DNA of 64,000 nucleotides from Streptomyces sp. TLI_235 (lineage in GTDB: Bacteria > Actinomycetota > Actinomycetes > Streptomycetales > Streptomycetaceae), in assembly GCA_002300355.1 (NCBI GenBank), contig NSGV01000001.1, positions 1,178,001-1,242,000 of the forward strand, in the 5' to 3' direction. A program made the translations under genes and the position numbers. Of this stretch, positions 56,259-64,000 are shown one piece after another (within the stretch, counting starts at the first letter, position 1; every line of letters starts with the position of its first letter). Under the pieces are notes generated by a model. That model searched no databases. It was not told where the DNA came from and saw nothing but the letters and a program-made list of their open reading frames with translations.

Positions 56259-56852
56259 GTGGCTTCGGCGGGGCGGGGTGCCGGGCGCGGATGGCGCCCG
56301 GCGGGGTCGGCGGCCGGGGCGGCGGTGCTGCTGGTCGCGGGGTACGCGGCCGGGGTCTGGTCGGACCGGTCGGGCGGCCGGGTCCGGGTGTCCGAGCTGC
56401 TGGACCGTCCGGTGCCGATGCTCGGCGCGGCCGCTGTCCTGCTGGTGGTGGCGCTGTTCCTCGCACCGCACCGACCGGGCCGGGGCCTGTTCACGGCTCC
56501 GGTGGTCCTGGTCACCGGGATCCTGGTGCTGCGGGTGCTGATCGGGGCGCTGGACACGGCCGAACCGCCGCGGCAGCACACGGTGCTGACCGTCGCGGCG
56601 CCCGGCCGGGCGGACCGGCTGCTCTCGGTGGTGCGCCACGCGGTCGGCCCGTGCTGGTCGGTCGAGGTGGAGACCGGCGCCGGCTGGTCCGCCCGGCGCT
56701 GGCTGCTGGGCGTCTTCGAGCACGGCCCGGCGGCAGGCGGTCCGGTGGACGGCCGCTGGGACGGCCCGGACCGGGTCGTGGTGCGGGCCGCGGACGGCGA
56801 GCACGTCTTCGACCTGCCGGACGACCCGGGCGAGCGTCCGCACCGCCGCTGA
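56259..56852 (+). CDS. membrane protein of unknown function
   Basis: 197 aa, start GTG. Three hydrophobic segments (AGAAVLLVAGYAAGVW, MLGAAAVLLVVALFLA, APVVLVTGILVLRVLIGAL) are followed by a soluble C-terminal half rich in Gly/Arg (VRHAVGPCWSVEVETGAGW, DGEHVFDLPDDPGERP). No family recognised. It is convergent with the GNAT gene. Confidence 0.72.
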   Translation: MASAGRGAGRGWRPAGSAAGAAVLLVAGYAAGVWSDRSGGRVRVSELLDRPVPMLGAAAVLLVVALFLAPHRPGRGLFTAPVVLVTGILVLRVLIGALDTAEPPRQHTVLTVAAPGRADRLLSVVRHAVGPCWSVEVETGAGWSARRWLLGVFEHGPAAGGPVDGRWDGPDRVVVRAADGEHVFDLPDDPGERPHRR

Positions 56853-56892
56853 CCGCCGGCCTCCGACGGCCCCGCTCGGGCACGGTGAGCGG

Positions 56893-57462
56893 TCAGGGCC
56901 GCCCGCGGTGCCGGGCCCACTCGTCGGCCAGCACGGACATCACGGTGGCGTCGACCCACTCGTCGCCGTCCCGCAGCGCCTCGCGCCGGACGCCCTCCAC
57001 GACGAAGCCGACCTTCTCGTAGACCCGCCGGGCCCGCGGGTTGAACGCGAACACCTCCAACTCGATCCGGTGCAGCCCGAGCCGGTCGAAGGCGTGGCCG
57101 AGGAGGAGTCGCAGCGCCTCGGTGCCGAGGCCGCGGTCGCGGCCGGCCGGGCCGATCAGGGTGCGGAAGTTGCAGCTCCGATTGGGCTCGTCCCACTCGT
57201 TCAGCACGGCCTCGCCGACGCAGCGGCCGCTCGCCAGGTCGACCACGGCGAGGTCGAGCCGGTCCGGCTGCTCGTTGCGGGAGGTGTACCAGCGGGCGAG
57301 CCCGTCGGCGTCGATCGACGGCTGCCCGGTGCTGCCGGTCAGCCGCATCACCTCGGGGTCGTCGAGCGCGGCCGTGATCTCGGGCAGGTCCTCGGGGCGG
57401 AAGGGGCGCAGCTGCACCTTGGTGCCGGTGAGGACGGGTTTGTGGGCGAAGTCGGCGGTCAC
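56893..57462 (-). CDS. RimJ/RimL-type GNAT acetyltransferase
   Basis: 189 aa. TKVQLRPFRPEDLPEI, then LIGPAGRDRGLGTEALRLLL and HRIELEVFAFNPRARRVYEK are the typical GNAT blocks. Start GTG at 57462. Substrate unknown. Lies 56 bp after the secreted protein gene. Confidence 0.87.
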   Translation of the reverse strand: MTADFAHKPVLTGTKVQLRPFRPEDLPEITAALDDPEVMRLTGSTGQPSIDADGLARWYTSRNEQPDRLDLAVVDLASGRCVGEAVLNEWDEPNRSCNFRTLIGPAGRDRGLGTEALRLLLGHAFDRLGLHRIELEVFAFNPRARRVYEKVGFVVEGVRREALRDGDEWVDATVMSVLADEWARHRGRP

Positions 57463-57518
57463 CCCGCGATTCTCGGCGGCGGCCGGTGGCCCGGCAACGG
57501 AATTCCCGGGGCGGGCGG

Positions 57519-58394
57519 TCAGTTCCGCGGTTCGGCGTCCAGCCAGCGGTTGCCCTGCAGGCGGCTGTAGCGGAGGTAGGCGGTGTCTCCCGGGACGATC
57601 CGGAACGGCGTGCCCCGGTCGTCGATGGCGAGGGTCTCGGACCGGCCCTGGTCGACGTAGCTGAGTTCGGCCGTCCAGGTGCAGTCGCAGGTCGTGCTGA
57701 GGGCGGTGATCTCGAAGGTGACGGACCGCCGGGGGTCGACGGAGAGTTGGAGGGCGTTGAGGTTGACCGGGGTGTCGTCGGCCCGCTTGCCCTTGACGAC
57801 GGGCGGGTCGCGGTCGAGGTCGACGGTCACGTGCACCACCTCGCGCGGGCCGCCGCCGCACTGCGGGTCGACCAGGACGCTGACCACGGTGCCCGTGCGG
57901 GCGGTGGACCGGGCGACCGTCTTGGCGGAGAGGCGGCGCAGGTCGATCTGGCGGTCGGCGGTGCTCTGGACCACCGCCTCGGTGAGGCTCCGTCCGGCGA
58001 TCGCGCCCCGGCGTTCCCGTGCCCAGGCGTCGGGGTCGGCGCCGGGGGCGTCCAGGCGGCGTACCGCTTCTGGGGTGAGCGGCAGCCGCCACAGGTCGTT
58101 GGCCTCACAGCCGGGCGCGACGACCTCGGTGTTGGCGAGCAGGGCGCCGGCCGGGGGTGCGGCCGCGCCGCCGTCTGCCGGGGACGCGGAGCCGGGTACG
58201 GCGGGGCCGCTGTCGGCCGGCGCGGGCCGGCCGCCGGCGGGGGAACCGGGCGCGGGCCACAGTGCGGGTGCGGCGATCCAGGTGAGGGCGAAGGCCGCGG
58301 CTGCGCTGCCGGTGCCGACGGCGGCCAGCCGCCGACGGGCAGCCGAGGCCGCGGCCGTCGGGGTGTCGCCGGGGCGGCGTGCGAGGAGTGTCAT
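57519..58394 (-). CDS. membrane-anchored extracytoplasmic protein coupled to the kinase
   Basis: 291 aa. An N-terminal hydrophobic segment (GTGSAAAAFALTWIAAPALW, about 26-45) acts as signal or anchor; then a Pro/Ala/Gly linker and an outside domain with at least four Cys (VAPGCEAND, DPQCGGG, CDCTW). No family recognised. Its ATG overlaps the kinase stop (TGATG, 1 nt), so it is translated with the kinase and may be its partner or substrate outside the membrane. Confidence 0.78.
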   Translation of the reverse strand: MTLLARRPGDTPTAAASAARRRLAAVGTGSAAAAFALTWIAAPALWPAPGSPAGGRPAPADSGPAVPGSASPADGGAAAPPAGALLANTEVVAPGCEANDLWRLPLTPEAVRRLDAPGADPDAWARERRGAIAGRSLTEAVVQSTADRQIDLRRLSAKTVARSTARTGTVVSVLVDPQCGGGPREVVHVTVDLDRDPPVVKGKRADDTPVNLNALQLSVDPRRSVTFEITALSTTCDCTWTAELSYVDQGRSETLAIDDRGTPFRIVPGDTAYLRYSRLQGNRWLDAEPRN

Positions 58395-60007
58395 CAACCG
58401 ATCCTGAATCCGCCGCAGGTGCTGGAGACGAGCGATCCGTCCGGCCGGATCTTGTAGTAGACCACCGTCCAGTCGCCCTTCTGGTCGAGGGCGGCCGCGC
58501 CGGGGAAGTCCTCCGGATAGGCCGCGAAGCTCTCCGGCGGTTGGCCGCCGTCCGGCCTGCCGACCAGCAGGACCTTGCTGATCTGGGCAGTCGGGTGCTC
58601 GTGGGCGGCCGACTGCGCCGGGGTCCGGATCTCGACGACGGTGTACTCCGGCCTGCCGTCCTCGCTGGTGCGCAGCGCCCCGAAGAGTCGCCTGCCCGTC
58701 TCGTCCGGTCTCCTGGGGAAGGTCCAGTCGCCGGTGTGGGGTCCGGCGATCGGGGTGCCGTCCCCGGTGGCGCGGTGGTTGCAGGCGTCGCTCGCGAAGA
58801 CGTAGGCGAGGTCGCGGTCGGCCGCCGGGATGCGGGCCGGGCCGACCGGGCCGGGTCGGCCGTCGGCACCGGTCGAGGGCGCGGTGGTGCCCGGTGCGGC
58901 GGAGCCCGCCGCGGCGTCCGAGGGCCCGGGCGAGGGCGCTGACGAGGTTTTGGCGGTGGCGGTGGCGGCCGTGGTGGCCGCGGCGGTGCCGGCGGCGGGG
59001 CTTCCCGTCCCGCCGGGCGGCAGCCGACCGGCGGCCAGCGAGAGGATCAGGGCGAGTGCGGCACCGAGGACCGCCGCGGTACCGCCGACGGCGGTGGTGA
59101 GCAGGCCGGACGGGCGGGCCCGGACGGTCGGGGGCGCGTCGGACGCCGTCCCGCCGGTGGCACCGGTCAGCTCGCGGTAGACCGGGTCGTCGACGAGGGA
59201 GCCGTCGACGTTCAGCTCGCGGACGATGTCGGCCGCGGTGGGCCGGTCGGCCGGCCCGTGGGCGGCGCAGCGGCGCAGCAGGGCGGCGAACGCCGGTTCC
59301 ACGCCGTCGAGGTCGAGGTCGCCGGCGACGGCCTGGTAGATCAGCGCGGGTGCGCCGTGCCCGGCGAACGGGGGGCGGCGGGTCGCGGCGAACGCGGCCG
59401 TGCCGGCGAGCGCGAAGACGTCGGCGGGCGGGCCGCCGCGCTCGCGGCCGGAGAGCACCTCGGGCGCGAGGTAGCCGAGGGTGCCCGCGATCTGCTGCGG
59501 GTCGCCCGTCGCGGTGTGGGCCGGGCTGCGGGCGATGCCGAAGTCGATCAGGCGTGGTCCGTCGGCGGCCAGGATGACGTTGGAGGGCTTCAGATCGCGG
59601 TGCAGCACCCCTTGGCGGTGGACGTCGGCCACCGCCTCGGCGAGCGCGGCGAGCAGCCGCCGGCAGGTCGCGGCCGGCAGCGGACGCCCGTAGGAGGCGA
59701 CGGCGGCGGCCAGGGTGGGGCCGGCCAGGTATTCGGTGGCGAGCCAGTAGGGCGCGTGCTCGGTCTCGGCGTCGACCAGGGCGGCCGAGAAGGCGCTGCG
59801 CATCCCGCGGACGACCGCGACCTCGCGGCGGAAGCGGGGCAGCGCCTCCGGGTCGTCCCGCAGATCCGGGTGGACGATCTTCAGGGCCACCTGGCGGCCG
59901 CCGGGCGACCTCGCGAGGAAGACCTCGCCCATGCCGCCGGCGCCGAGCGGGCGCAGCACCTCGTACCGGCCGATCCGGCGGGGTTCGCCCCCGGGGAACT
60001 CCTGCAT
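58394..60007 (-). CDS. transmembrane serine/threonine protein kinase
   Basis: 537 aa. Kinase domain about 14-265: GAGGMGEVF (22-30), K43 (VALKIV), HRDLKPSN (136-143), DFG (155-157), LAPEVLS. A membrane helix at about 300-325 (TAAVLGAALALILSLAAG) is followed by a Thr/Ala/Pro/Ser linker and an outside domain with KGDWTVVYYKIRPDGSLV and a final CGGFRIG. No PASTA repeats. The ATG at 60007 is chosen at the conserved domain edge; the ribosome site is weak. Confidence 0.9.
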   Translation of the reverse strand: MQEFPGGEPRRIGRYEVLRPLGAGGMGEVFLARSPGGRQVALKIVHPDLRDDPEALPRFRREVAVVRGMRSAFSAALVDAETEHAPYWLATEYLAGPTLAAAVASYGRPLPAATCRRLLAALAEAVADVHRQGVLHRDLKPSNVILAADGPRLIDFGIARSPAHTATGDPQQIAGTLGYLAPEVLSGRERGGPPADVFALAGTAAFAATRRPPFAGHGAPALIYQAVAGDLDLDGVEPAFAALLRRCAAHGPADRPTAADIVRELNVDGSLVDDPVYRELTGATGGTASDAPPTVRARPSGLLTTAVGGTAAVLGAALALILSLAAGRLPPGGTGSPAAGTAAATTAATATAKTSSAPSPGPSDAAAGSAAPGTTAPSTGADGRPGPVGPARIPAADRDLAYVFASDACNHRATGDGTPIAGPHTGDWTFPRRPDETGRRLFGALRTSEDGRPEYTVVEIRTPAQSAAHEHPTAQISKVLLVGRPDGGQPPESFAAYPEDFPGAAALDQKGDWTVVYYKIRPDGSLVSSTCGGFRIG

Positions 60008-60176
60008 GACCCGGCGGCCCCCCGCTGTGTCGTCCTTGTCCTGGCTGTGGATCGGCCGCACGCGGGCCGGGCGACAGTATGCCGTCGGGCGGCGGTGCGT
60101 GGTGGCCGGTCCGGGCAAGTGGTGCCGGATCGGCCGACGGGGCGTCACCTGCCGCCCGGGCCGGTACCGTGCCTGC

Positions 60177-60782
60177 ATGCAGACCAGGCCGACCCTGCTC
60201 GGCGCCGTCGTCCTCCTGCGGCCGGCGTTGCCCGCCGACGTGCCCGCCCTGGCGGGGATCCGCGCCACTCCGGAGGTACGGGCCCGCTGGCGCGGCGGGC
60301 CCGACATGACCGCCGAGGTGCGGTCGGACCTCGCCGACGAGCAGACGCCGACCCTGGCGGTGGAGTACCGCGGACGGGTGGTCGGCGCGATCCAGTGGCA
60401 CGAGGAGGACGAGCCGGACTACCGGCACGCGGGTATCGACGTCTACCTCGACCCGTCGGTGCACGGCCGCGGCCTCGGGACGGACGCCGTCCGCACCCTC
60501 GCCCGCTACCTGGTCACCGAACTCGGCCACCACCGGCTGGTCATCGACCCGGCCGCCGACAACACCCCCGCCATCGCCTGCTACCGCAAGGTCGGCTTCC
60601 GCCCGGTCGGGGTGATGCGGCAGTACGAGCGCGGCCCGGACGGCACCTGGCACGACGGCCTGCTGATGGACCTGCTGGCGGACGAGCTCACTGCCGCCGA
60701 CTCGCCCGCCTCGGGGCGGCGGCGCAGCGCGGCGCGGGCGGCACTGCGCAGGATCAGGCTGCGGCGGCGCTCGCGCGGGTGA
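60177..60782 (+). CDS. GNAT acetyltransferase, aminoglycoside 6'-N-acetyltransferase-like
   Basis: 201 aa. GAVVLLRPALPADVPALAGI, AIQWHEEDEPDYRHAGIDVY, VHGRGLGTDAVRTLARYL, and DPAADNTPAIACYRKVGF resemble AAC(6')-type enzymes by order and by the ID.YL..S..G.GLGT pattern. Whether it acts on drugs is unproven; many such genes are ordinary acetyltransferases. The basic tail (RRSAARAALRRIRLRRRSR) is unusual. Confidence 0.8.
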   Translation: MQTRPTLLGAVVLLRPALPADVPALAGIRATPEVRARWRGGPDMTAEVRSDLADEQTPTLAVEYRGRVVGAIQWHEEDEPDYRHAGIDVYLDPSVHGRGLGTDAVRTLARYLVTELGHHRLVIDPAADNTPAIACYRKVGFRPVGVMRQYERGPDGTWHDGLLMDLLADELTAADSPASGRRRSAARAALRRIRLRRRSRG

Positions 60783-60812
60783 GGGGCCGCCCGTACCCGG
60801 GTGGGTTGCGGC

Positions 60813-62195
60813 TCAGCCGGTGGCTTCGGTGACGGCCTCGGCGAGGAGGTCGGCGGCGTGGGCCAACTGCCGTTCCGTCAGGCCGGCGTAGCCGAGCACC
60901 AGGGCCGGCGGGCCGGGGAGTGCGAGGCGGGTGGGGGCGACGGGTTCGACGCGGACGCCGCGGGCGGCGGCGGCCTCGACCACGGCCGGTTCGGTGCAGC
61001 CGGCCGGCAGGTCGAGGTGGAGGTGGAGGCCGGCGGCGACGCCGCGGACGGCGGCCGCGGGCAGGTGGCGGGCGAGTGCGGCGGTGAGGGCGTCGCGGCG
61101 GGCCCGGTAGCGGGCGCGGACGGCGCGCAGGTGCCGGTCGTGGCCGCCGTCGGCGAGCAGGCGGGCGAAGGCGAGTTGGTCGAGGGTGGAGCAGCCGAGG
61201 TCGGTGTACTGCTTGTCGGTGCGGAACTCCTCGACCATCGGCTCCGGCAGGACGGCCCAGCCGAGCCGGAGTCCGGGCGCCAGTGACTTGCTGAGCGAGC
61301 CGAGGTGGACGACGAGGTCCGGGGCGAGGCCCTGGAGGCAGCCGACGGGTTCGCGGTCGTAGCGGAACTCGGCGTCGTAGTCGTCCTCGATCACGAGGGC
61401 GCCGGTGCGGCGGGCCCAGCCGATCAGTGCGGCACGGCGTTCGGGGGCGAGCACCACGCCGGTCGGGTACTGGTGGGCGGGGGTGACGAGGACGGCGCGG
61501 GCGCCGGTGGCGGCGAGCGCGTCGACGTCGAGGCCGTGCTGGTCGACGGGGACGCCGACCGGTTCGATGCCGTGGGCGCGCAGCAGGCCGAAGGTGCCGG
61601 GCGAGCCCGGGTCCTCGACGGCGATGGTGCGGTGGCCGTGCCGGACGAGTCGGCGGACCACCAGGGCCAGTCCCTGGGCGACGCCGCCGACCACGGTGAG
61701 CCGGCCGGGGTCGGCCGCGGCGGCGCGGACCCGGCCGAGGTAGGCGGCGAGTTCGGCGCGCAGGGCGGGGTGTCCGGCCGGGTCGCCGTAGCCGAGGGCG
61801 CTGTGCTCGGTGGCGGCGAGGGCGCGGCGCAGCGCGGTCTGCCAGGCGGCCCGCGGGAAGAGCGCGAGGTCGGGGGTGCCGGGTTTGAGGTCGTAGCGGA
61901 CGGCCGGCGCCGTCGTCGCCGGTGGCGGCGCGGGCGGGCGCGGCGTGATGCCGTCGGCGACCCGGGTGCCGGCCCCGGGCGTGCTCACCAGGTAGCCCTC
62001 GGCGACGAGTTGGGCGTAGGCCTCGACCACGGTGCCGCGCGAGAGGCCGAGGTCGCGGGCGAGGGTGCGGGTGGCGGGCAGCCGTCCGCCGGCGGGAGGG
62101 CGGCCCTGCCGGACGGCGTCGCGCAGGGCGGTGGTGAGCCGGGCGGTGAGGCCGCCGTCCCTGGTGGGGTCGAACGGGAGCAGCAGTTCGGTCAC
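60813..62195 (-). CDS. MocR/PdxR-type GntR regulator with aminotransferase domain
   Basis: 460 aa. The N-terminal winged helix (RLPATRTLARDLGLSRGTVV, AQLVAEGYLVSTPGAG) is joined to a fold-type I aminotransferase domain with LVTPAHQYPTG, VIEDDYDAEFRYDR, and the PLP lysine in GSLSKSLAPGLRLGW. MocR proteins sense PLP or amino compounds. It is divergent from the EamA transporter and the space between holds repeated operator-like boxes, so it should control that gene and itself. Confidence 0.9.
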   Translation of the reverse strand: MTELLLPFDPTRDGGLTARLTTALRDAVRQGRPPAGGRLPATRTLARDLGLSRGTVVEAYAQLVAEGYLVSTPGAGTRVADGITPRPPAPPPATTAPAVRYDLKPGTPDLALFPRAAWQTALRRALAATEHSALGYGDPAGHPALRAELAAYLGRVRAAAADPGRLTVVGGVAQGLALVVRRLVRHGHRTIAVEDPGSPGTFGLLRAHGIEPVGVPVDQHGLDVDALAATGARAVLVTPAHQYPTGVVLAPERRAALIGWARRTGALVIEDDYDAEFRYDREPVGCLQGLAPDLVVHLGSLSKSLAPGLRLGWAVLPEPMVEEFRTDKQYTDLGCSTLDQLAFARLLADGGHDRHLRAVRARYRARRDALTAALARHLPAAAVRGVAAGLHLHLDLPAGCTEPAVVEAAAARGVRVEPVAPTRLALPGPPALVLGYAGLTERQLAHAADLLAEAVTEATG

Positions 62196-62255
62196 CGGGC
62201 CACCTCCATGGCGGGAGCGTACAGCGGCGGTCCGGCGGCCCGGGTGCGGCGGATT

Positions 62256-62298
62256 GGTCCACTGCAGGGCTGCCGAAGTGGACCTGGGTGGTGGACCA
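62256..62298. promoter_or_regulatory. operator-like boxes between the MocR and EamA genes
   Basis: GGTCCACT (62256-62263) and its inverse AGTGGACC (62277-62284), plus a direct copy GTGGACC (62291-62297), 13 bp from the previous GTGGACC. TAGCGT (62308-62313) could be the -10 of the transporter gene, giving a near-leaderless mRNA. Confidence 0.6.
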
Positions 62299-62320
62299 CG
62301 GGCCGCCTAGCGTGGCGGGC

Positions 62321-63256
62321 ATGTCCCTCTCCCCCACCGCCTCCGGCGGCCTGCGCGGTGCGGCCGCGATGACCATGCTCGGCTGTTCGACCGGGGTGAG
62401 CGCGGCGTTCGCCGGCTACCCGCTGGCGGGCGGGCAGGCGCTGCGCTATCTGCTCGCGGCGGTCCTGCTGCTGCCGGTCGCCGTCCGGGCGGCGCCCGGT
62501 GCGCTCCGGCCGACGGCCCGGGAGTGGGGGCGGCTCGTGCTGCTCTCGGCGACCGGCCTGGTCGGCTTCAACGTGCTGCTGGTGCAGGCGCTGCGGCACT
62601 CGGGGCCGGCCGCGGTGGGCAGTGTGGTGGGTGCGACGCCGCTGCTGATGGCGGTGCTCGGGCCGGTGCTCGCCGGGCGGCGGCCGTCCCGGCGGACGGT
62701 GGCCGCGGCGGCGGTGGTGGCGGCCGGGGCGGCGGTGGCACAGGGGTTCGGCGCGGGGGACGCGGTCGGCACCGTCCTCGCGGTGGGGACGCTCGGCTGC
62801 GAGGTCGGGTTCTCGCTGCTGGCGGTGCCGCTGCTGCCGCGGCTCGGGCCGGTCGGGGTGTCGGCCTGGGTGACGGTGCTGGCGGTGCCGATGTTCGCCG
62901 CGGCGGCGCTCGTGGACGGGCGGGCGGCGCTGCGGTGGCCGAGCGGGTCTGAGCTGGCCGCGCTGCTGTACCTGGCGGTGCTGATGACCTGTGTGGCCTT
63001 CCTGCTCTGGTACCGGGCGCTGGAGCTGCTCGGGCCGGAGCGGGCCGGGCTGTTCGCGGGGCTGGTGCCGGTCACCGCCGCACTCTCCGGGGCGGTGCTG
63101 GGCGAGGGGGTACCACGGACGGGTGAACTGCTCGGCGCGGTGCTGGTCGGCGCCGGAGTCTGCCTCGGTCTGCGGGCCGGTGACACCTCCCCCGCCGGCC
63201 GGCCCGGGCCGGCCGTGGGACGGCCGCAGCCGGCGGACCGGCAGCCGGTGTCCTGA
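62321..63256 (+). CDS. EamA/DMT-superfamily transporter
   Basis: 311 aa, about ten membrane helices in two repeats (for example VLLLPVAVRAAP, LVLLSATGLVGFNVLLVQAL, AAVGSVVGATPLLMAVLGPV, ERAGLFAGLVPVTAALSGAV). Likely exporter of an amino acid or similar metabolite. The ATG at 62321 follows the intergenic operator; a longer frame (62288) would run through it. The C-terminal 40 residues are Pro/Gly-rich. Confidence 0.88.
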   Translation: MSLSPTASGGLRGAAAMTMLGCSTGVSAAFAGYPLAGGQALRYLLAAVLLLPVAVRAAPGALRPTAREWGRLVLLSATGLVGFNVLLVQALRHSGPAAVGSVVGATPLLMAVLGPVLAGRRPSRRTVAAAAVVAAGAAVAQGFGAGDAVGTVLAVGTLGCEVGFSLLAVPLLPRLGPVGVSAWVTVLAVPMFAAAALVDGRAALRWPSGSELAALLYLAVLMTCVAFLLWYRALELLGPERAGLFAGLVPVTAALSGAVLGEGVPRTGELLGAVLVGAGVCLGLRAGDTSPAGRPGPAVGRPQPADRQPVS

Positions 63257-63313
63257 CGTCCGCACGCGCGGAAACCGGGTGCGTCCGGCCCGCCGGGGCG
63301 TCAGAATGCCCGG

Positions 63314-63967
63314 ATGCTGACCGACCACTGGCCGCTGCTGGGGCTGCGGCTGCGCACCGACCGCCTGGAACTGCGGCTGCCGTCCGACGAGGAGCTGGCC
63401 GAGCTGGGCGATGTCGCCGCCGCGGGCGTCCACGCGCCGGACGACATGCCGTTCCTGTCCGCCTGGACGGACGTGTCGCCCGCGCAGCGCGCCCGGGCCG
63501 TGGTGCAGCAGCACTGGCGCCGCCGGGGCACCTGGGCGCCGGACGACTGGGCGCTGACGCTGGTGGTGTTCGCCGAGGGCCGGCCGGTGGGCGTGCAGGC
63601 GGTCGCGGCCCAGAACTTCGCCGTCACCCGCGAGGTGCACACGGGCTCCTGGCTGGGCTTCGCCCACCAGGGCCGCGGGATCGGCCGGGAGATGCGGTCG
63701 GCGGTGCTGCACCTGGCCTTCGCCGGTCTGGGGGCGCAGGAGGCGACCTCGGCCGCGTTCACCGACAACCCGGCCTCGCTGGCGGTCTCGGCCCGGCTCG
63801 GCTACCGGCCGGACGGTGTCCAGCGGGACAGTGTGCAGGGCCGGGTCCGGGTGTCGCAGCGGCTCCGGCTGAGCCGCGCGGACTGGGAGGGGTCGGACCG
63901 CCCGGAGGTCGGTGTCACCGGGCTGGAGCCCTGCCTCGCGGACTTCGGGCTGGCCCCGGAGCGCTGA
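63314..63967 (+). CDS. RimJ/RimL-type GNAT acetyltransferase
   Basis: 217 aa. LRTDRLELRLPSDEELAEL, LGFAHQGRGIGREMRSAVLH, and AFTDNPASLAVSARLGYRPD are the typical blocks. It carries an extra C-terminal 25-30 residues (after RLSRADW) with no match to the fold. Substrate unknown. Confidence 0.86.
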   Translation: MLTDHWPLLGLRLRTDRLELRLPSDEELAELGDVAAAGVHAPDDMPFLSAWTDVSPAQRARAVVQQHWRRRGTWAPDDWALTLVVFAEGRPVGVQAVAAQNFAVTREVHTGSWLGFAHQGRGIGREMRSAVLHLAFAGLGAQEATSAAFTDNPASLAVSARLGYRPDGVQRDSVQGRVRVSQRLRLSRADWEGSDRPEVGVTGLEPCLADFGLAPER

Positions 63968-64000
63968 GGGCCGACGGACGCGGAAACGGGCAGTGGTCGA

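Noticed and set aside
57519..60653. 1044-codon minus-strand frame covering the kinase region
   Set aside because: Only its last 291 codons look like protein; the rest is the kinase gene in another frame.

Overview
The window reads as a stretch of conserved chromosome from a streptomycete (Streptomyces or Kitasatospora). The supporting signs are very high GC with strong third-position GC bias, frequent GTG starts, an almost complete SsgB sporulation protein, CGNR, PGPGW and DCC family proteins, PknB-type membrane kinases, and a gene order (apt-secF-secD-yajC-ruvB-ruvA-ruvC-yebC-pdxT-pdxS ... pgsA ... thrS ... ssgB ... arg cluster) that I remember from Streptomyces coelicolor. No rRNA, CRISPR array, insertion sequence, phage or integrase gene was seen.

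Region 1 (1-12.9 kb, all minus strand) is a housekeeping chain. It starts with phosphatidylinositol (mannoside) genes (pgsA, an acyltransferase, pimA), joined by 4-bp stop/start overlaps. It continues through a tautomerase, a LemA-like protein, pdxS/pdxT (pyridoxal phosphate), yebC, ruvC-ruvA-ruvB (Holliday junction processing) and yajC-secD-secF (protein export), and ends with apt cut by the window edge. Region 2 (13-21.2 kb) holds a divergent EF-G-like GTPase, a DCC oxidoreductase, an unrecognised 546-aa membrane protein, a HIT protein, thrS and a DnaQ-type exonuclease.

Region 3 (21.3-28.4 kb) carries two tRNA-Val(CAC) genes on the minus strand, ssgB beside a PGPGW membrane protein, a CGNR protein, a DsbA-like protein, a tandem GNAT, pabC-pabB (folate) and a plus-strand tRNA array: Gly(GCC), Cys(GCA) and three identical Val(GAC) genes set exactly 100 bp apart. 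Region 4 (28.8-40 kb) has a transmembrane Ser/Thr kinase, a SpoU methyltransferase, and three cobalamin genes: cobA, a very long BluB-CobT fusion, and cobL.

Region 5 (39.3-42.4 kb) is the methionine importer metNIQ. A 27-codon reading frame ending in Met-Cys-Cys-Arg-Met-Cys-His-Cys lies upstream and looks like a regulatory leader peptide. Region 6 (42.5-51.9 kb) is GNAT, a small sigma-like factor, argH, argG, and the operon argC-argJ-argB-argD-argR, with ARG-box-like operators overlapping promoters at argC and argG. Region 7 (52-64 kb) contains a stand-alone ketosynthase, an SRPBCC/ArsR/SRPBCC operon with a clear twin operator, an RlmG-like rRNA methyltransferase, a second transmembrane kinase translationally coupled to a secreted protein, a MocR/EamA divergent pair with a repeated operator, and three GNAT genes.

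The window is mostly core metabolism. The least expected items are the metNIQ leader peptide, the BluB-disordered-CobT fusion, the valine tRNA array, and the unrecognised genes.
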